A DNA stretch of 61,634 nt from Paenibacillus tepidiphilus (GCF_008635795.1 NZ_VWRQ01000032.1:1-61634); one strand, 5' to 3'; positions 7,335 to 18,662 are shown, counted from the first letter of the stretch. The notes: generated by a model not told the origin, from the sequence alone. Numbers and translations: made by a program.

Positions 7335-8931
7335 AAGCTTGCTCCTCCTTCGCCTGCCGGCGCTTACGCGATTGCTCCAGCTCACTGCAGAGCACCGCCT
7401 TCACGACTGCTTTGGCTTTATTATGGCATTCACGGTATTCCCGGTACGGATCGGAATCGATCACAATGCCCGCTCCCGTCTGAATATATCCGGTTCCGTC
7501 CTGGACCGCCAGCGTTCGTATAATAATATTTAATTCCATATCGCCGCTGTAGTCAATCCAGCCCAGCGAGCCTGTATAGGGTCCGCGCCGCACCGGTTCC
7601 AGCTCCTCGATGATTTCCATCGTCCGCACCTTGGGTGCTCCTGTGATGGTGCCGCCGGGAAACATGGCGGCCATAACATCATACGCATCCTTGCCGGGGG
7701 CCATGATGCCCTCCACCTGCGATACGAGATGCATGACATGCGAGTATCGCTCAATGGTCAGCAGCTCCGGCACGCTGACCGTTCCATAGGCGGCGACGCG
7801 CCCGATGTCGTTGCGCTCCAGATCGACGAGCATGATATGCTCGGCCGTCTCTTTCTCGCTCCCGCGCAGCTCCGCCTCCATGGCGGCATCCTCCGCGGGA
7901 GTGTGGCCCCGGCGCCGGGTGCCGGCGATGGGGCGGGCGCTGATGCGCTGCCCGTGCAGCTTGACCAGCAGCTCGGGCGAGCCGCTGGACAGCGCGAAGC
8001 CGGGCGAGCGCAGGAGGCCCATGTAAGGAGAGGGGTTGAGTCGCCGCAACCACTCATACACTTCTTCGGGCGCTGAGCGCAGCGGCGCCTCTTGGCGCAG
8101 TGACAGGTTCACCTGGAAGACATCGCCCTGCCGGATGTATTCCTGAACCTCCCGCACGGCCTGCTGGAACTTGTCCGGCGTAAAGGCAGAGGCCATTCCC
8201 GGCCATTCGCCGGTGGACTCAGCCGCCATAGCGAGGATGTCTTCCTTCTCTGCCGCCTGTTCATCGTCTATCCGGAAAGAGAGGATGTCCTGCCACACGG
8301 CCAGCATCTGCTCCGCCCGCCCTTCAGCAGCCTGATAGAGCCGCTCAAGCTCACCGTCAGCAGCTTCCTCCCGCTGAAGCGGGGCATGCACCGCACAGTA
8401 CAGTGCATCCTCCAGATGGTCGTAAACCCATAGCTCATCAAACCTCATAAAGAGATAATCGGGAAATCCAGGATCATCTGCTGCCTGGGCAGGCAGCTTC
8501 TCAAGCGACCGGACCACATCATAAGCGAGAAAGCCGGCGCAGCCGCCGGTAAACGGTGGCACCTCCTCCTGCTCGGCACGCGGCACACGCAATCCGCTCA
8601 TCCAGTTCCGCAACACCTCCAGCGGATTTCCGTTCTGCAAGCAAGGCTGCTCTGCTGCTTCTCCGCCAGCTATGCTGCCGGTTACCTCGGCCTGGTTTCC
8701 TTTCCCCCTCAGGACGGAGACCGGCGCCAGTCCCATATAGGTATAGCGTCCGCCCTTGCCGCTCTCCAGCAGGACAGAATAAGGTGAAGCCGATGCCCAG
8801 GCCCTCGCCCAGGACACCGGCAGCCCGCCCGCCTGGCGTGTCTTTACGATAAAGGGAAGCAGGTCCCAATCTTCCTCTGCCCACTTTTGCCAGTCCTGCT
8901 GCGTTGTTATGATCTCCAATGTTAAGGCCAT
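7315..8931 (-). CDS. pabB: Aminodeoxychorismate synthase component I
   Basis: Chorismate-using subunit that makes 4-amino-4-deoxychorismate with PabA. About 538 aa, with the chorismate-binding domain in the C-terminal half (SGSPELLVKLHG, RPIAGTRRRG, VDLERNDIGRVA, FPGGTITGAPK). The motif reads PIAGT, not the PIKGT of E. coli PabB (see findings). Start uncertain: the AGGAGG directly abuts the ATG at 8931, while a TTG at 8919 lies 12 nt away. The placement at the head of pabA-pabC-folP supports PabB over TrpE. Confidence 0.92.
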   Translation of the reverse strand: MALTLEIITTQQDWQKWAEEDWDLLPFIVKTRQAGGLPVSWARAWASASPYSVLLESGKGGRYTYMGLAPVSVLRGKGNQAEVTGSIAGGEAAEQPCLQNGNPLEVLRNWMSGLRVPRAEQEEVPPFTGGCAGFLAYDVVRSLEKLPAQAADDPGFPDYLFMRFDELWVYDHLEDALYCAVHAPLQREEAADGELERLYQAAEGRAEQMLAVWQDILSFRIDDEQAAEKEDILAMAAESTGEWPGMASAFTPDKFQQAVREVQEYIRQGDVFQVNLSLRQEAPLRSAPEEVYEWLRRLNPSPYMGLLRSPGFALSSGSPELLVKLHGQRISARPIAGTRRRGHTPAEDAAMEAELRGSEKETAEHIMLVDLERNDIGRVAAYGTVSVPELLTIERYSHVMHLVSQVEGIMAPGKDAYDVMAAMFPGGTITGAPKVRTMEIIEELEPVRRGPYTGSLGWIDYSGDMELNIIIRTLAVQDGTGYIQTGAGIVIDSDPYREYRECHNKAKAVVKAVLCSELEQSRKRRQAKEEQAYDPGHR

Positions 8932-9012
8932 CCTCCTACGTTCGCTTGCTGCAGATTTCGGACACCCTGAATGATACAAATACTGCGGGCCCCGTTCATC
9001 GTATTGCCTGTC

Positions 9013-9040
9013 AGTATACTGTACTTCATAGCGTCTTGAA
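9013..9040 (-). promoter_or_regulatory. Possible sigma-A promoter of the pab/fol operon
   Basis: -35 TTCAAG (9040-9035), 16-bp spacer and -10 TATACT (9018-9013), between the cysK terminator and pabB. Moderate match. Confidence 0.5.
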
Positions 9041-9063
9041 AAGCCTTCTGTCCTTAGGATAAA

Positions 9064-9121
9064 CAAAAAAACACAAAAGAGCCCCCGACATCCTTAAAAT
9101 CCGTTAAGGAATCGGAGACTC
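9064..9121 (-). terminator. Terminator after cysK
   Basis: Long imperfect stem (GAG..CCGA..TCCTTAA pairing with TTAAGGA..TCGG..CTC) followed by TTTTGTGTTTTTTT on the minus strand. Confidence 0.85.
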
Positions 9122-9149
9122 TATCCATGAAGCGGGCTTAGCCCGTCAA

Positions 9150-10088
9150 TTAGGCCTCAAAGTTATACAGCGGTGTGCTCAGGTAACGTTCGCCGTTACT
9201 TGGAATGACGGCAACCACTTTCTTGCCTGCGCCAAGCTCTTTGGCCACCTTCAACGCGGCATATACTGCAGCACCGGAGGAAATACCGGACAATACGCCT
9301 TCTTCTTTGGCAACACGGCGCGCAGTTTCGAATGCTTCATCATTCTCGACGTGGATAATTTCGTCATAGATATTCTGGTTCAGAATTTCCGGAACGAAGT
9401 TGGCGCCGATACCCTGAATCTTGTGCGGGCCTGGCTTGCCGCCGGCCAGAATTGGCGAAGCAGCAGGCTCTACTGCATAAATCTTAATGTCAGGATACTG
9501 GCTCTTCAGCACTTCGCCTGCACCGGAGATCGTGCCGCCCGTTCCGATACCGGCCACGAATGCATCCAGTTGACCGCCGATGGATTCAATAGCCTCCACG
9601 ATTTCGGGACCGGTCGTTTCGCGGTGGATCTTCAGGTTCGCCGTATTCTTAAATTGATCGGCCAGGAAGAAATCCGGGTTCTCGCTCAGAATTTGCTCGG
9701 CCTTCTTCACCGCGCCGTTCATGCCTTCCGATCCCGGAGTCAGGACCAGCTCTGCGCCGTAGGCGCGCAGCAGGTTGCGGCGCTCAAGGCTCATCGTTTC
9801 CGGCATAACGATTACGGCTTTATAGCCCTTGGCTGCAGCCACAAGTGCCAGACCGATACCGGTGTTGCCGCTGGTTGCTTCTACAATTGTACCGCCCGGC
9901 TTAAGCAGACCTTCCTTCTCCGCCTCTTCGACAATGCTGAGGGCGATGCGGTCCTTAACGCTGGAGCCCGGGTTCTGGTATTCCAGCTTCACATAAATTT
10001 CGGCCGAACCTTCCGGAACGATCCGGTTGAGACGAACGAGCGGTGTGCCACCGATCAAATCTGTTACACTGTTGACGACTTTAGCCAT
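9150..10088 (-). CDS. cysK: Cysteine synthase A (O-acetylserine sulfhydrylase)
   Basis: PLP enzyme that makes cysteine from O-acetylserine and sulfide. 312 aa with the PLP lysine in NPGSSVKDRIAL (about residue 43), the substrate loop TSGNTGIGLA (about 70-79) and the phosphate loop GTGGTISG. The ATG at 10088 follows AAGGAGG by 9 nt; an earlier in-frame codon is too close. It appears monocistronic, with its own promoter/operator region and a strong terminator. In bacilli cysK is controlled by the Rrf2-type repressor CymR, and a dyad that could serve it overlaps the promoter here. Confidence 0.96.
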   Translation of the reverse strand: MAKVVNSVTDLIGGTPLVRLNRIVPEGSAEIYVKLEYQNPGSSVKDRIALSIVEEAEKEGLLKPGGTIVEATSGNTGIGLALVAAAKGYKAVIVMPETMSLERRNLLRAYGAELVLTPGSEGMNGAVKKAEQILSENPDFFLADQFKNTANLKIHRETTGPEIVEAIESIGGQLDAFVAGIGTGGTISGAGEVLKSQYPDIKIYAVEPAASPILAGGKPGPHKIQGIGANFVPEILNQNIYDEIIHVENDEAFETARRVAKEEGVLSGISSGAAVYAALKVAKELGAGKKVVAVIPSNGERYLSTPLYNFEA

Positions 10089-10173
10089 GAGCAAAAACCT
10101 CCTTGAAATGATAAATGATTGATAATGGGCGCGTAATTTGCAGCTGCGGTACCGCTACGAATGAACCGCCGTT

Positions 10174-10197
10174 ATTATATCCGACTAAAACAGTAGG
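10174..10197 (-). promoter_or_regulatory. cysK -10 element with overlapping dyad (possible CymR-type operator)
   Basis: A TATAAT -10 (10179-10174) sits next to the dyad CCGACT-N5-AGTAGG (10181-10197), which occupies the spacer. The -35 is poor (AAAACC), as expected for a regulated promoter. Assignment to CymR/Rrf2 is inference from the gene's usual control. Confidence 0.45.
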
Positions 10198-10219
10198 TTT
10201 TCCATTTAAATTCATATTA

Positions 10220-11161
10220 TCAATCTTGCAGGCTGTTGTCAATATCTATCGTCGCATCATATTTCTGGCGCAGCCCGCTTTCGACCTGCTCCAGCGGCGC
10301 TGCCTGGTCCAGGGCCAGCTCCCTGCGGACCTCCTCACGGATATCCGCAGGTTCTGGCGGTTCGGGAACAATAATATTCTCTACGCGAAGAATGGTATAA
10401 TCGTCGCCGGTCTCAAGGGGCCCGGCGATATCGCCGGGGGTTAGCTCAGCCGCAGCCTTAAGCAACTCTTCGGGCCAGAACGGATCATTCTCCTCCACGA
10501 TACCGATGCTGCCGCCATGCTCCCGGCTCTCTTCATCAATGGATACCTGCCGGGCCAAATCAGCAAAATCCTCACCCTGCTCCAGACGGTCCATCACCAG
10601 GTCTGCTTCTTCATAGGTCGCAGTTCGGATGATCGACAGTTGAATCTGCTTCACGGGTGTGAACCGTTCGCTGTTCTCCTCCAGATAAGCGTCGATCTCC
10701 GCCTCGCTGATGGTAATGCCTGCGGTAGCCACGGACTGCAGCGTCAGTCGGTAAGCAGCTTCCTCGCGTACCTCCTGACGGGATAGTCCCAGCTCCGATT
10801 GCATTTGCGCATAATATTGCTCTTCCGAAGCATAACCGGCCATATTACGCTGAAGCTCCCGGTCAATCTCTTCTTCCGTGAGCCGGATGCCAAGCGCCGC
10901 GGCCTCTTTATCGACCACGATATGATTAAGGATGCCCAGAAGCACCTCATCGCCATGCTTTTTCTTTAACTCAAGCGTCCATTCCTCTTCGGTAACAGGC
11001 TGTCCGCCGGCAGTGGCAACATCGGGAGATTCGCCTTCCCCCGCATCCTCCTCAAGAGTTGCTACCGTACGCATACTCCAGATCAGCAGCCCCCCGAGCA
11101 CCAGAGCCGCCGCAGCCAATAGGATCACGGCATTGCGCAGTGCGCGCTCCTGTCTAGTCAT
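10220..11161 (-). CDS. Parvulin-type peptidyl-prolyl isomerase, membrane-anchored (YacD type)
   Basis: 313-aa protein with one N-terminal membrane segment (about residues 9-31, NAVILLAAAALVLGGLLIW), then an extracytoplasmic SurA-like helical region and a parvulin domain (about 170-275: VKQIQLSIIRT..DFADLARQVSIDE..GGSIGIV). Probably assists folding of exported proteins. Three successive ATGs occur; the third (11161) is 6 nt after AGGGCGG and is preferred. It follows hslO by a few bases, as yacD follows yacC in B. subtilis. It differs from the PrsA lipoprotein encoded at 32.8 kb: no lipobox. Confidence 0.85.
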   Translation of the reverse strand: MTRQERALRNAVILLAAAALVLGGLLIWSMRTVATLEEDAGEGESPDVATAGGQPVTEEEWTLELKKKHGDEVLLGILNHIVVDKEAAALGIRLTEEEIDRELQRNMAGYASEEQYYAQMQSELGLSRQEVREEAAYRLTLQSVATAGITISEAEIDAYLEENSERFTPVKQIQLSIIRTATYEEADLVMDRLEQGEDFADLARQVSIDEESREHGGSIGIVEENDPFWPEELLKAAAELTPGDIAGPLETGDDYTILRVENIIVPEPPEPADIREEVRRELALDQAAPLEQVESGLRQKYDATIDIDNSLQD

Positions 11162-11172
11162 CATCATCCGCC

Positions 11173-12057
11173 CTACGATTTCGCTTGATCCAGGATTACC
11201 TGCAATTCGTCCCGATTAAATAGATACCTCTCGTTGCAATAATGGCACACCACTTCGGTCTGCTCATCCTCTTCAATCAAGCGCTCCAGCTCCTGCTGGC
11301 CCAGACTGACCAAGGTTTGCTCTACACGTTCGCGGGTACAGGAGCAAGAGAAGCGGATGTCCAGCTCATCCAGTACTGCTGTATCCGGCAGCAGCCGACG
11401 CAGCATGTCTTCCGGCTCCAGTCCTTGATCAAGCAGAGTTGTTACCGAGGGCAAAGTACCCAGTGCCCGTTCGATATCCGTAATTTCAGCATCACTCAGG
11501 CCCGGGAGCAGCTGAATAATAAAGCCTCCCGCCACCCTTACCGAGTTATCAGGCTCAACCAGCACACCGAGCCCTACCGCTGCCGGCGTCTGTTCCGATG
11601 CCGCGAAATAATAGGTGAAGTCATCGCCCAGTTCACCGGATACAATCGGTACACTGCCCCGGTACGGCTCTTTCAGGCCCAGGTCCTTGACCACATCAAT
11701 GAAGCCCTCCGTCCCTACGGCTCCGGCAACATCCAGCTTGCCCAGACTGTTGCTCGGCAGATGGACATGCGGATTCTGCACATAACCGCGTACTTCTCCG
11801 AATGCATTCGCTTCGGCATTAATCCGCCCGACCGGTCCGTTACCCTTGACGGTGATGACCAGCTCTTCCTTTCCTTTGAGCATAGCACCCATCATGGCTG
11901 CTGCGGTTACAGTCCGACCCAGAGCCGCTGTTGTCACAGGGTACGTATCATGCCTGCGCCGCAGCTCATCCACAAGTTCTGTTGTACGGACGGCGAACGC
12001 TCTCACTCTGCCTTCCAAGGCCGTTCCCCGGACCAGCCGGTCTTTTTTGATTTCCAT
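11173..12057 (-). CDS. hslO: Redox-regulated chaperone Hsp33
   Basis: Cytoplasmic holdase activated by oxidation of a zinc centre. 294 aa, the normal length. The C-terminal CSC...CHYC cysteine set (SCSCTRERVEQTL and VVCHYCNERY, about residues 236-275) is complete, so redox switching should work. The N-terminal domain starts KDRLVRGTALEGRVRAFAV. It lies 43 bp after coaX in the nad-coaX-hslO-yacD run, with no terminator between. Confidence 0.96.
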   Translation of the reverse strand: MEIKKDRLVRGTALEGRVRAFAVRTTELVDELRRRHDTYPVTTAALGRTVTAAAMMGAMLKGKEELVITVKGNGPVGRINAEANAFGEVRGYVQNPHVHLPSNSLGKLDVAGAVGTEGFIDVVKDLGLKEPYRGSVPIVSGELGDDFTYYFAASEQTPAAVGLGVLVEPDNSVRVAGGFIIQLLPGLSDAEITDIERALGTLPSVTTLLDQGLEPEDMLRRLLPDTAVLDELDIRFSCSCTRERVEQTLVSLGQQELERLIEEDEQTEVVCHYCNERYLFNRDELQVILDQAKS

Positions 12058-12100
12058 TGGGCTGCTCGCTCCTCCTGTCTATGCCTTAAGGCTCTATAGT

Positions 12101-12868
12101 TTATTGGTTCCGGTCATAAATAATACGCAGACCTTCCAGCGTAAGCATGGGGTTAACTTCATCAATGCAATCTGTTTCGCCGGCAATCAACGCGGCCAGT
12201 CCGCCGGTGGCAATGACCTTGAGCGATGGTGCATTCATCTCCTGTTTAATCCGTCTTACAATGCCTTCAACCTGCCCGGCATAGCCGAATATAATCCCGG
12301 CCTGCATGGCATGCACGGTATTGCGTCCGATGACTTTTTTGGGCTTCTCCAGCTCGATGCGCGGCAGCTTGGAGGCCCGCTGAAACAGTGCTTCCGAGGA
12401 AATGCCCAAGCCGGGAACAATTGCTCCCCCCAAATAGTTAGCTGCGGCATCAATGCAATCAAAGGTCGTCGCCGTGCCAAAATCTACAACAACCAGGGGA
12501 CAGCGGTATTGCTCAATAGCCGCTACAGCATTAACAATCCGGTCAGCGCCTACTTCCCGGGGGTTCTCATACCGCAGGTTGAGTCCGGTCTTGATGCCCG
12601 GGCCTACCAGCAGCGGTTCCTTCCCGATATACTTGTTACACATCTCTACAATAACCTGCACCAGCGGCGGAACCACGGAAGAGATAATAATCCCTTCTAC
12701 ATCCTTGAACGAAATGTTGGACATTCCAAGCATATTATGGATCAGCACACCATATTCATCGACAGTCGATTGTCGCGCCGTGCTCAGGCGAAAGTGGTGC
12801 AGCAGCTCGCGCTGCCGGTATACACCGAGAACGATGTTGGTATTGCCGATATCGACTGCTAGCATCAT
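12101..12868 (-). CDS. coaX: Type III pantothenate kinase
   Basis: First step of coenzyme A synthesis; the type III enzyme is not inhibited by CoA. 255 aa with the ASKHA fold motifs DIGNTNIVLGVY (residues 6-17), GADRIVNAVAA and VDFGTATTFD, and ATGGLA near the end. The ATG at 12868 overlaps the nadC stop (ATGA) and is 10 nt from AAGGAGG. It is placed after nadC, so NAD and CoA synthesis share a transcript. Confidence 0.96.
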   Translation of the reverse strand: MMLAVDIGNTNIVLGVYRQRELLHHFRLSTARQSTVDEYGVLIHNMLGMSNISFKDVEGIIISSVVPPLVQVIVEMCNKYIGKEPLLVGPGIKTGLNLRYENPREVGADRIVNAVAAIEQYRCPLVVVDFGTATTFDCIDAAANYLGGAIVPGLGISSEALFQRASKLPRIELEKPKKVIGRNTVHAMQAGIIFGYAGQVEGIVRRIKQEMNAPSLKVIATGGLAALIAGETDCIDEVNPMLTLEGLRIIYDRNQ

Positions 12869-13740
12869 ACGCCCGGTTCCTCCTTCTTGGCGTTCAAATC
12901 CAGACTGATGTCCAGGCTGGCGAAGGAGTACGTCAGGCGTCCCACAGAGATGACATCGACCCCTGATTCGGCTATGGCACGTACCGTTTCCAGAGAAACG
13001 TTGCCGGAAGCTTCCGTCTTGACATGCGGCGATTTGGCCTTGATCCGGCTGACAGCCTCTCTCATCAATCCCGGAGACATATTATCGAGCATGATGATAT
13101 CTGCTCCGGCCGCCAGTGCTTCTTCAACCTGCTCCAGACTTTCCGTCTCGACCTCAATTGTCATCGTATGTGGAATGTTAGCCCGGGCCCGTCCAACGGC
13201 CTGACGGATGCCTCCGGCTCCCTTGATATGATTATCCTTAATCATTACGGCATCATATAAGCCAAAACGGTGATTCGCTCCGCCGCCGACCCGTACAGCA
13301 TATTTCTCCAGCATCCGGTGTCCCGGAGTCGTCTTGCGGGTATCGACCAGGCGTACGGGCAGTCCGTGAAGCTCCTGGACAAAAGATGCTGTGCGCGTAG
13401 CCACCCCCGACAAGCGCTGCATCAGATTCAGCGCCAGCCGCTCCCCGGTCAGAATGGAATGGGTGCTGCCCTCCACCTCGGCGATAACGGTACCTTTGGC
13501 AATGTGCTGGCCTTCCTGCACACACGCCGTAAACACCAGCGAAGGGTCTACGATTTCAAACACAAGCTCTGCGACGGGAAGTCCGCACACTACTCCGTCT
13601 TCCTTGGCGTGGATAATCCCCTTGGATTCATGCCCTTGCGGGATGGTGGTACGGGTCGTAATATCCCCTGATCCCACATCCTCCTGCAGCCAGCCCTTAA
13701 TCGCTTGAACTAACTCTTCATTATAACCGTTAAATATCAT
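12865..13740 (-). CDS. nadC: Nicotinate-nucleotide diphosphorylase (carboxylating)
   Basis: Quinolinate phosphoribosyltransferase: quinolinate plus PRPP gives nicotinate mononucleotide. 291 aa with the family motifs EDVGSGDITTRT (about residues 18-29), LNLMQRLSGVATRT, DTRKTTPGHR, KDNHI and EASGNVSLETVRAIAESGVDVISVG. The ATG at 13740 is 9 nt after GGAGG; a TTG codon one triplet earlier is less likely. It overlaps the nadB end by 11 bp and coaX by 4 bp. Confidence 0.96.
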   Translation of the reverse strand: MIFNGYNEELVQAIKGWLQEDVGSGDITTRTTIPQGHESKGIIHAKEDGVVCGLPVAELVFEIVDPSLVFTACVQEGQHIAKGTVIAEVEGSTHSILTGERLALNLMQRLSGVATRTASFVQELHGLPVRLVDTRKTTPGHRMLEKYAVRVGGGANHRFGLYDAVMIKDNHIKGAGGIRQAVGRARANIPHTMTIEVETESLEQVEEALAAGADIIMLDNMSPGLMREAVSRIKAKSPHVKTEASGNVSLETVRAIAESGVDVISVGRLTYSFASLDISLDLNAKKEEPGV

Positions 13741-15346
13741 CAATTGATTCCTCCACTATTCCCAGCTCACGGATTTGGAGCAAATGCTTCCGCCATACGT
13801 CATCGTCACGCTGCGGATAATCCTCACGATAATGTCCCCCCCGGCTCTCTTCGCGGGCCAATGCCGCCTCGGCAACGAGCAGACAGCAGGTAAGCATGTT
13901 GGCAAATTCATATTCCTCGCGTTTGGTCAGGAGCGCTCCAAAGATAGGAAGCTGCCGCTTTAATTCCTCGAGCGCTTTCTGCAGCATCTCTTCATTACGT
14001 CGCAGGCCCACATACCGGACCATCACCTTTTGCAGTTTGAGCCTGCGTTCCACAATTGCCTGAGTAGGGGCTTCATTTCGCCCCAGATTGGCCCCTGCGG
14101 TAACGTTGCCCAATCCCTGCTGCGGAAGCTGGCGAATGCGTTCGATTGCCCGACGTCCGAAGACAATAGCCTCCGACAGCGAGTTGCTCGCCAGACGGTT
14201 GGCTCCCTGAACGCCGGTTGATGAAACCTCGCCGCAGGCGAACAGTCTCGGAATGCTGCTCTCCCCGTTCAGGTCGGTTTTAATGCCTCCCATCATATAA
14301 TGCGCAGCCGGAGCCACGGGAATCCAATCTGTCGTAATATCCAAACCATAGCTCATGCAAGTCTCATATATGGTCGGAAAGCGGTGCTTAACCATTTCCG
14401 CCGATTCATGAGTAATATCCAGATAAACAAAGGTTGATTTCGTCAATTCCATTTCACTGACAATCGCACGCGCTACAATATCGCGCGGCGCCAGCTCCAG
14501 CAGCTCATGATACCGCTGCATGAACCGTTCGCCCTCAATATTGCGCAGTACGGCCCCTTCACCGCGCACGGCTTCGGAGATTAGGAAGCGCGGAGCTCCC
14601 GGATAGCTGAGTGCTGTCGGATGAAACTGAATAAACTCCATGTCGCGGATATGGGCACCGGCGCGGTATGCAATCGCCACGCCGTCTCCTGTCGCCACCT
14701 CTGGATTGGTCGTATACCGGTATAGTTGACCTGCACCGCCGGAGCAAAGAATGGTTGCCCCCGCCTGCAGAAACACCCGCTCTCCGCCCGGACGCTGCAC
14801 CAGTGCACCGGCACATTCGCCATTCTCTACGATGAGATCAATCACATAATGATCATCCCACACCTCAATATTGCTGTGTGCCGACACCTGCTCAGCTAAT
14901 GCGCGGACAATTTCGTACCCGGTAGCGTCCCCATTGGCATGAAGAATGCGGCGGTGGCTATGGGCCGCCTCCTGCGTCAGTGCGATCTCGCCATTCTCCT
15001 TATCAAACAATGTGCCCAGGCGGATTAAATCTCTAACACCTTCCGGCCCTTCATTAACCAATACCTCTACCGCCGCGTAGGAATTAAGTCCGGCCCCGGC
15101 CATCAGGGTATCCTGAAGATGAAACTCTGGAGAATCATCCTCGGCGAATACGGCAGCGATGCCGCCCTGCGCGTAACGGGTATTGCTCTCCATAAGCGAC
15201 TTCTTGGTAATCAGAACGACTTTCCGTTCTTCACTGGCCTTAATTGCCGTATATAATCCGGCAATGCCTGAACCGATAACAATGCAATCTGTCTGCACCG
15301 CTGGAAGCTCGCCGAGATTGAAATCTACCAAATACTGTGGAATCAT
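13730..15346 (-). CDS. nadB: L-aspartate oxidase
   Basis: FAD enzyme that oxidises aspartate to iminoaspartate, the substrate of quinolinate synthase. 538 aa with the FAD-binding GSGIAGLYTAIKA (about residues 21-33), the RYAQGGIAAVFAEDDS segment, the active-site HPTALSYPG region and the C-terminal FACGEVSSTGVQGANRLASNSL motif. The start ATG at 15346 follows CAGGTGA by 9 nt; a long upstream in-frame extension overlaps nadA and is not expected. Lies between nadA and nadC. Confidence 0.95.
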   Translation of the reverse strand: MIPQYLVDFNLGELPAVQTDCIVIGSGIAGLYTAIKASEERKVVLITKKSLMESNTRYAQGGIAAVFAEDDSPEFHLQDTLMAGAGLNSYAAVEVLVNEGPEGVRDLIRLGTLFDKENGEIALTQEAAHSHRRILHANGDATGYEIVRALAEQVSAHSNIEVWDDHYVIDLIVENGECAGALVQRPGGERVFLQAGATILCSGGAGQLYRYTTNPEVATGDGVAIAYRAGAHIRDMEFIQFHPTALSYPGAPRFLISEAVRGEGAVLRNIEGERFMQRYHELLELAPRDIVARAIVSEMELTKSTFVYLDITHESAEMVKHRFPTIYETCMSYGLDITTDWIPVAPAAHYMMGGIKTDLNGESSIPRLFACGEVSSTGVQGANRLASNSLSEAIVFGRRAIERIRQLPQQGLGNVTAGANLGRNEAPTQAIVERRLKLQKVMVRYVGLRRNEEMLQKALEELKRQLPIFGALLTKREEYEFANMLTCCLLVAEAALAREESRGGHYREDYPQRDDDVWRKHLLQIRELGIVEESIDDI

Positions 15347-15384
15347 GACCGCTTTCACCTGTTTCAACGAAAGAGTAGCGCATG

Positions 15385-16323
15385 CTACCGGACTTGTAGC
15401 ATGCGCTCTAGGGAGGTTCTGGCTTTGTCGGCGACAGCGGGCGGTACATAAATCTGCGGCTTCATTGTCTCCAGGCATTTAACCAGCTTCTTCAGATTAT
15501 TGACTTTCATATTAGGGCATACCAGGAATTTGGTAGCGAAATGGAATTCCTTATCCGGACTGTCGAGGCGGAGCTGATAGCCCGTTCCGTCTTCGGTTCC
15601 CACAATGAATTGCCGGCGGTCCGATTTCCGGCAATGATCAATGATGGCTGTCGTACTTCCCACAAAGTCGCCCATGGCAACCACCTCAGGGCGGCATTCC
15701 GGATGTACTACAAATTCCGCATCCGGATACTTGGCTTTCATTTCAATTACATCTTTGACGGTAAGCATATCGTGGGTATTGCAATACCCTTCCCAGATAA
15801 TCAGCTTCTTGCCTGTCTTATCCTGTACATATTGCCCGAGATTCTTATCCGGCACCCAGATAATTTCCTCTGCGTCGAGTGATTCTATCACCTTCACGGC
15901 ATTGGCCGAAGTACAGCAAATGTCCGTTTCTGCTTTAATTTCCGCCGATGAATTGATATAAGTTACGACCTTGGCATTCGGATGTTGAGCCTTCAGCTTG
16001 CGCAGCCCGTCGACATTGACCATATCGGCCATCGGGCAACCCGCGCGTTCATCGGGAATGAGCACCGTCTTGTTCGGAGCAAGGATCTTGGCGCTTTCGC
16101 CCATAAAATGCACGCCGCAGAATACGATGACTTCCGCATCGGTCTCTGCAGCCTTCTGTGCCAGCAAAAAAGAGTCTCCGCGAAAATCCGCCACTTCCTG
16201 AATTTCATCACGCTGATAATAATGAGCCAAAATAATTGCATTCCGTTCCTTTTTGAGCTGTTCAAGGCGCATCCGAAGTTCACGATTCTGTTCCTGCTTG
16301 CGCTCAAGCGCCAAAGCTTCCAC
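15385..16323 (-). CDS. nadA: Quinolinate synthase (4Fe-4S)
   Basis: Condenses iminoaspartate with dihydroxyacetone phosphate to quinolinate. 312 aa. The three cluster cysteines expected of the family can be assigned around GVHFMGESA/AGCPMADM, CCTSANAV and HPECRPEV. The start is a GTG at 16323, 8 nt after GGGGAG. First gene of the nadA-nadB-nadC-coaX-hslO-yacD run, downstream of a good sigma-A promoter. Confidence 0.95.
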   Translation of the reverse strand: MEALALERKQEQNRELRMRLEQLKKERNAIILAHYYQRDEIQEVADFRGDSFLLAQKAAETDAEVIVFCGVHFMGESAKILAPNKTVLIPDERAGCPMADMVNVDGLRKLKAQHPNAKVVTYINSSAEIKAETDICCTSANAVKVIESLDAEEIIWVPDKNLGQYVQDKTGKKLIIWEGYCNTHDMLTVKDVIEMKAKYPDAEFVVHPECRPEVVAMGDFVGSTTAIIDHCRKSDRRQFIVGTEDGTGYQLRLDSPDKEFHFATKFLVCPNMKVNNLKKLVKCLETMKPQIYVPPAVADKARTSLERMLQVR

Positions 16324-16410
16324 GGTTCATTCTCCCCCTTAGTTGTTACACGGCCTGCTGCTGATGTTCCTGTTTGTGCGAAGATAATATTTATATAATA
16401 TTTAATCACT

Positions 16411-16439
16411 AATTTACACAACGTTCCACCCCCTGTCAA
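16411..16439 (-). promoter_or_regulatory. Sigma-A promoter of nadABC-coaX operon
   Basis: TTGACA (16439-16434), 17-bp spacer and TAAATT (16416-16411). TTACA/TGTAA half-sites flank the spacer; a niacin-responsive repressor such as NiaR could bind here, but I cannot confirm a motif. Confidence 0.75.
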
Positions 16440-16528
16440 TGTAACGGGGAGGGTGAAACCCCCGGCGTCCTATAGCGTTTCGCTGCAGTGGCCGCTGTTT
16501 ATTCAAGGCACTCTTCGGATTACGGCAA

Positions 16529-16562
16529 TAAAAAAACCGGAGAATCAACGATTCTCCGGTTC
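16529..16562 (-). terminator. Terminator after ftsH
   Basis: Stem AACCGGAGAATC/GATTCTCCGGTT followed by a run of T on the minus strand, just downstream of the ftsH stop. Confidence 0.92.
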
Positions 16563-16584
16563 ATCTATTGCCTTCGGGATGCAA

Positions 16585-18633
<2,049 letters not shown>

Positions 18634-18662
18634 CCCCTACCTCCTCTCACAACACTCAAGTT

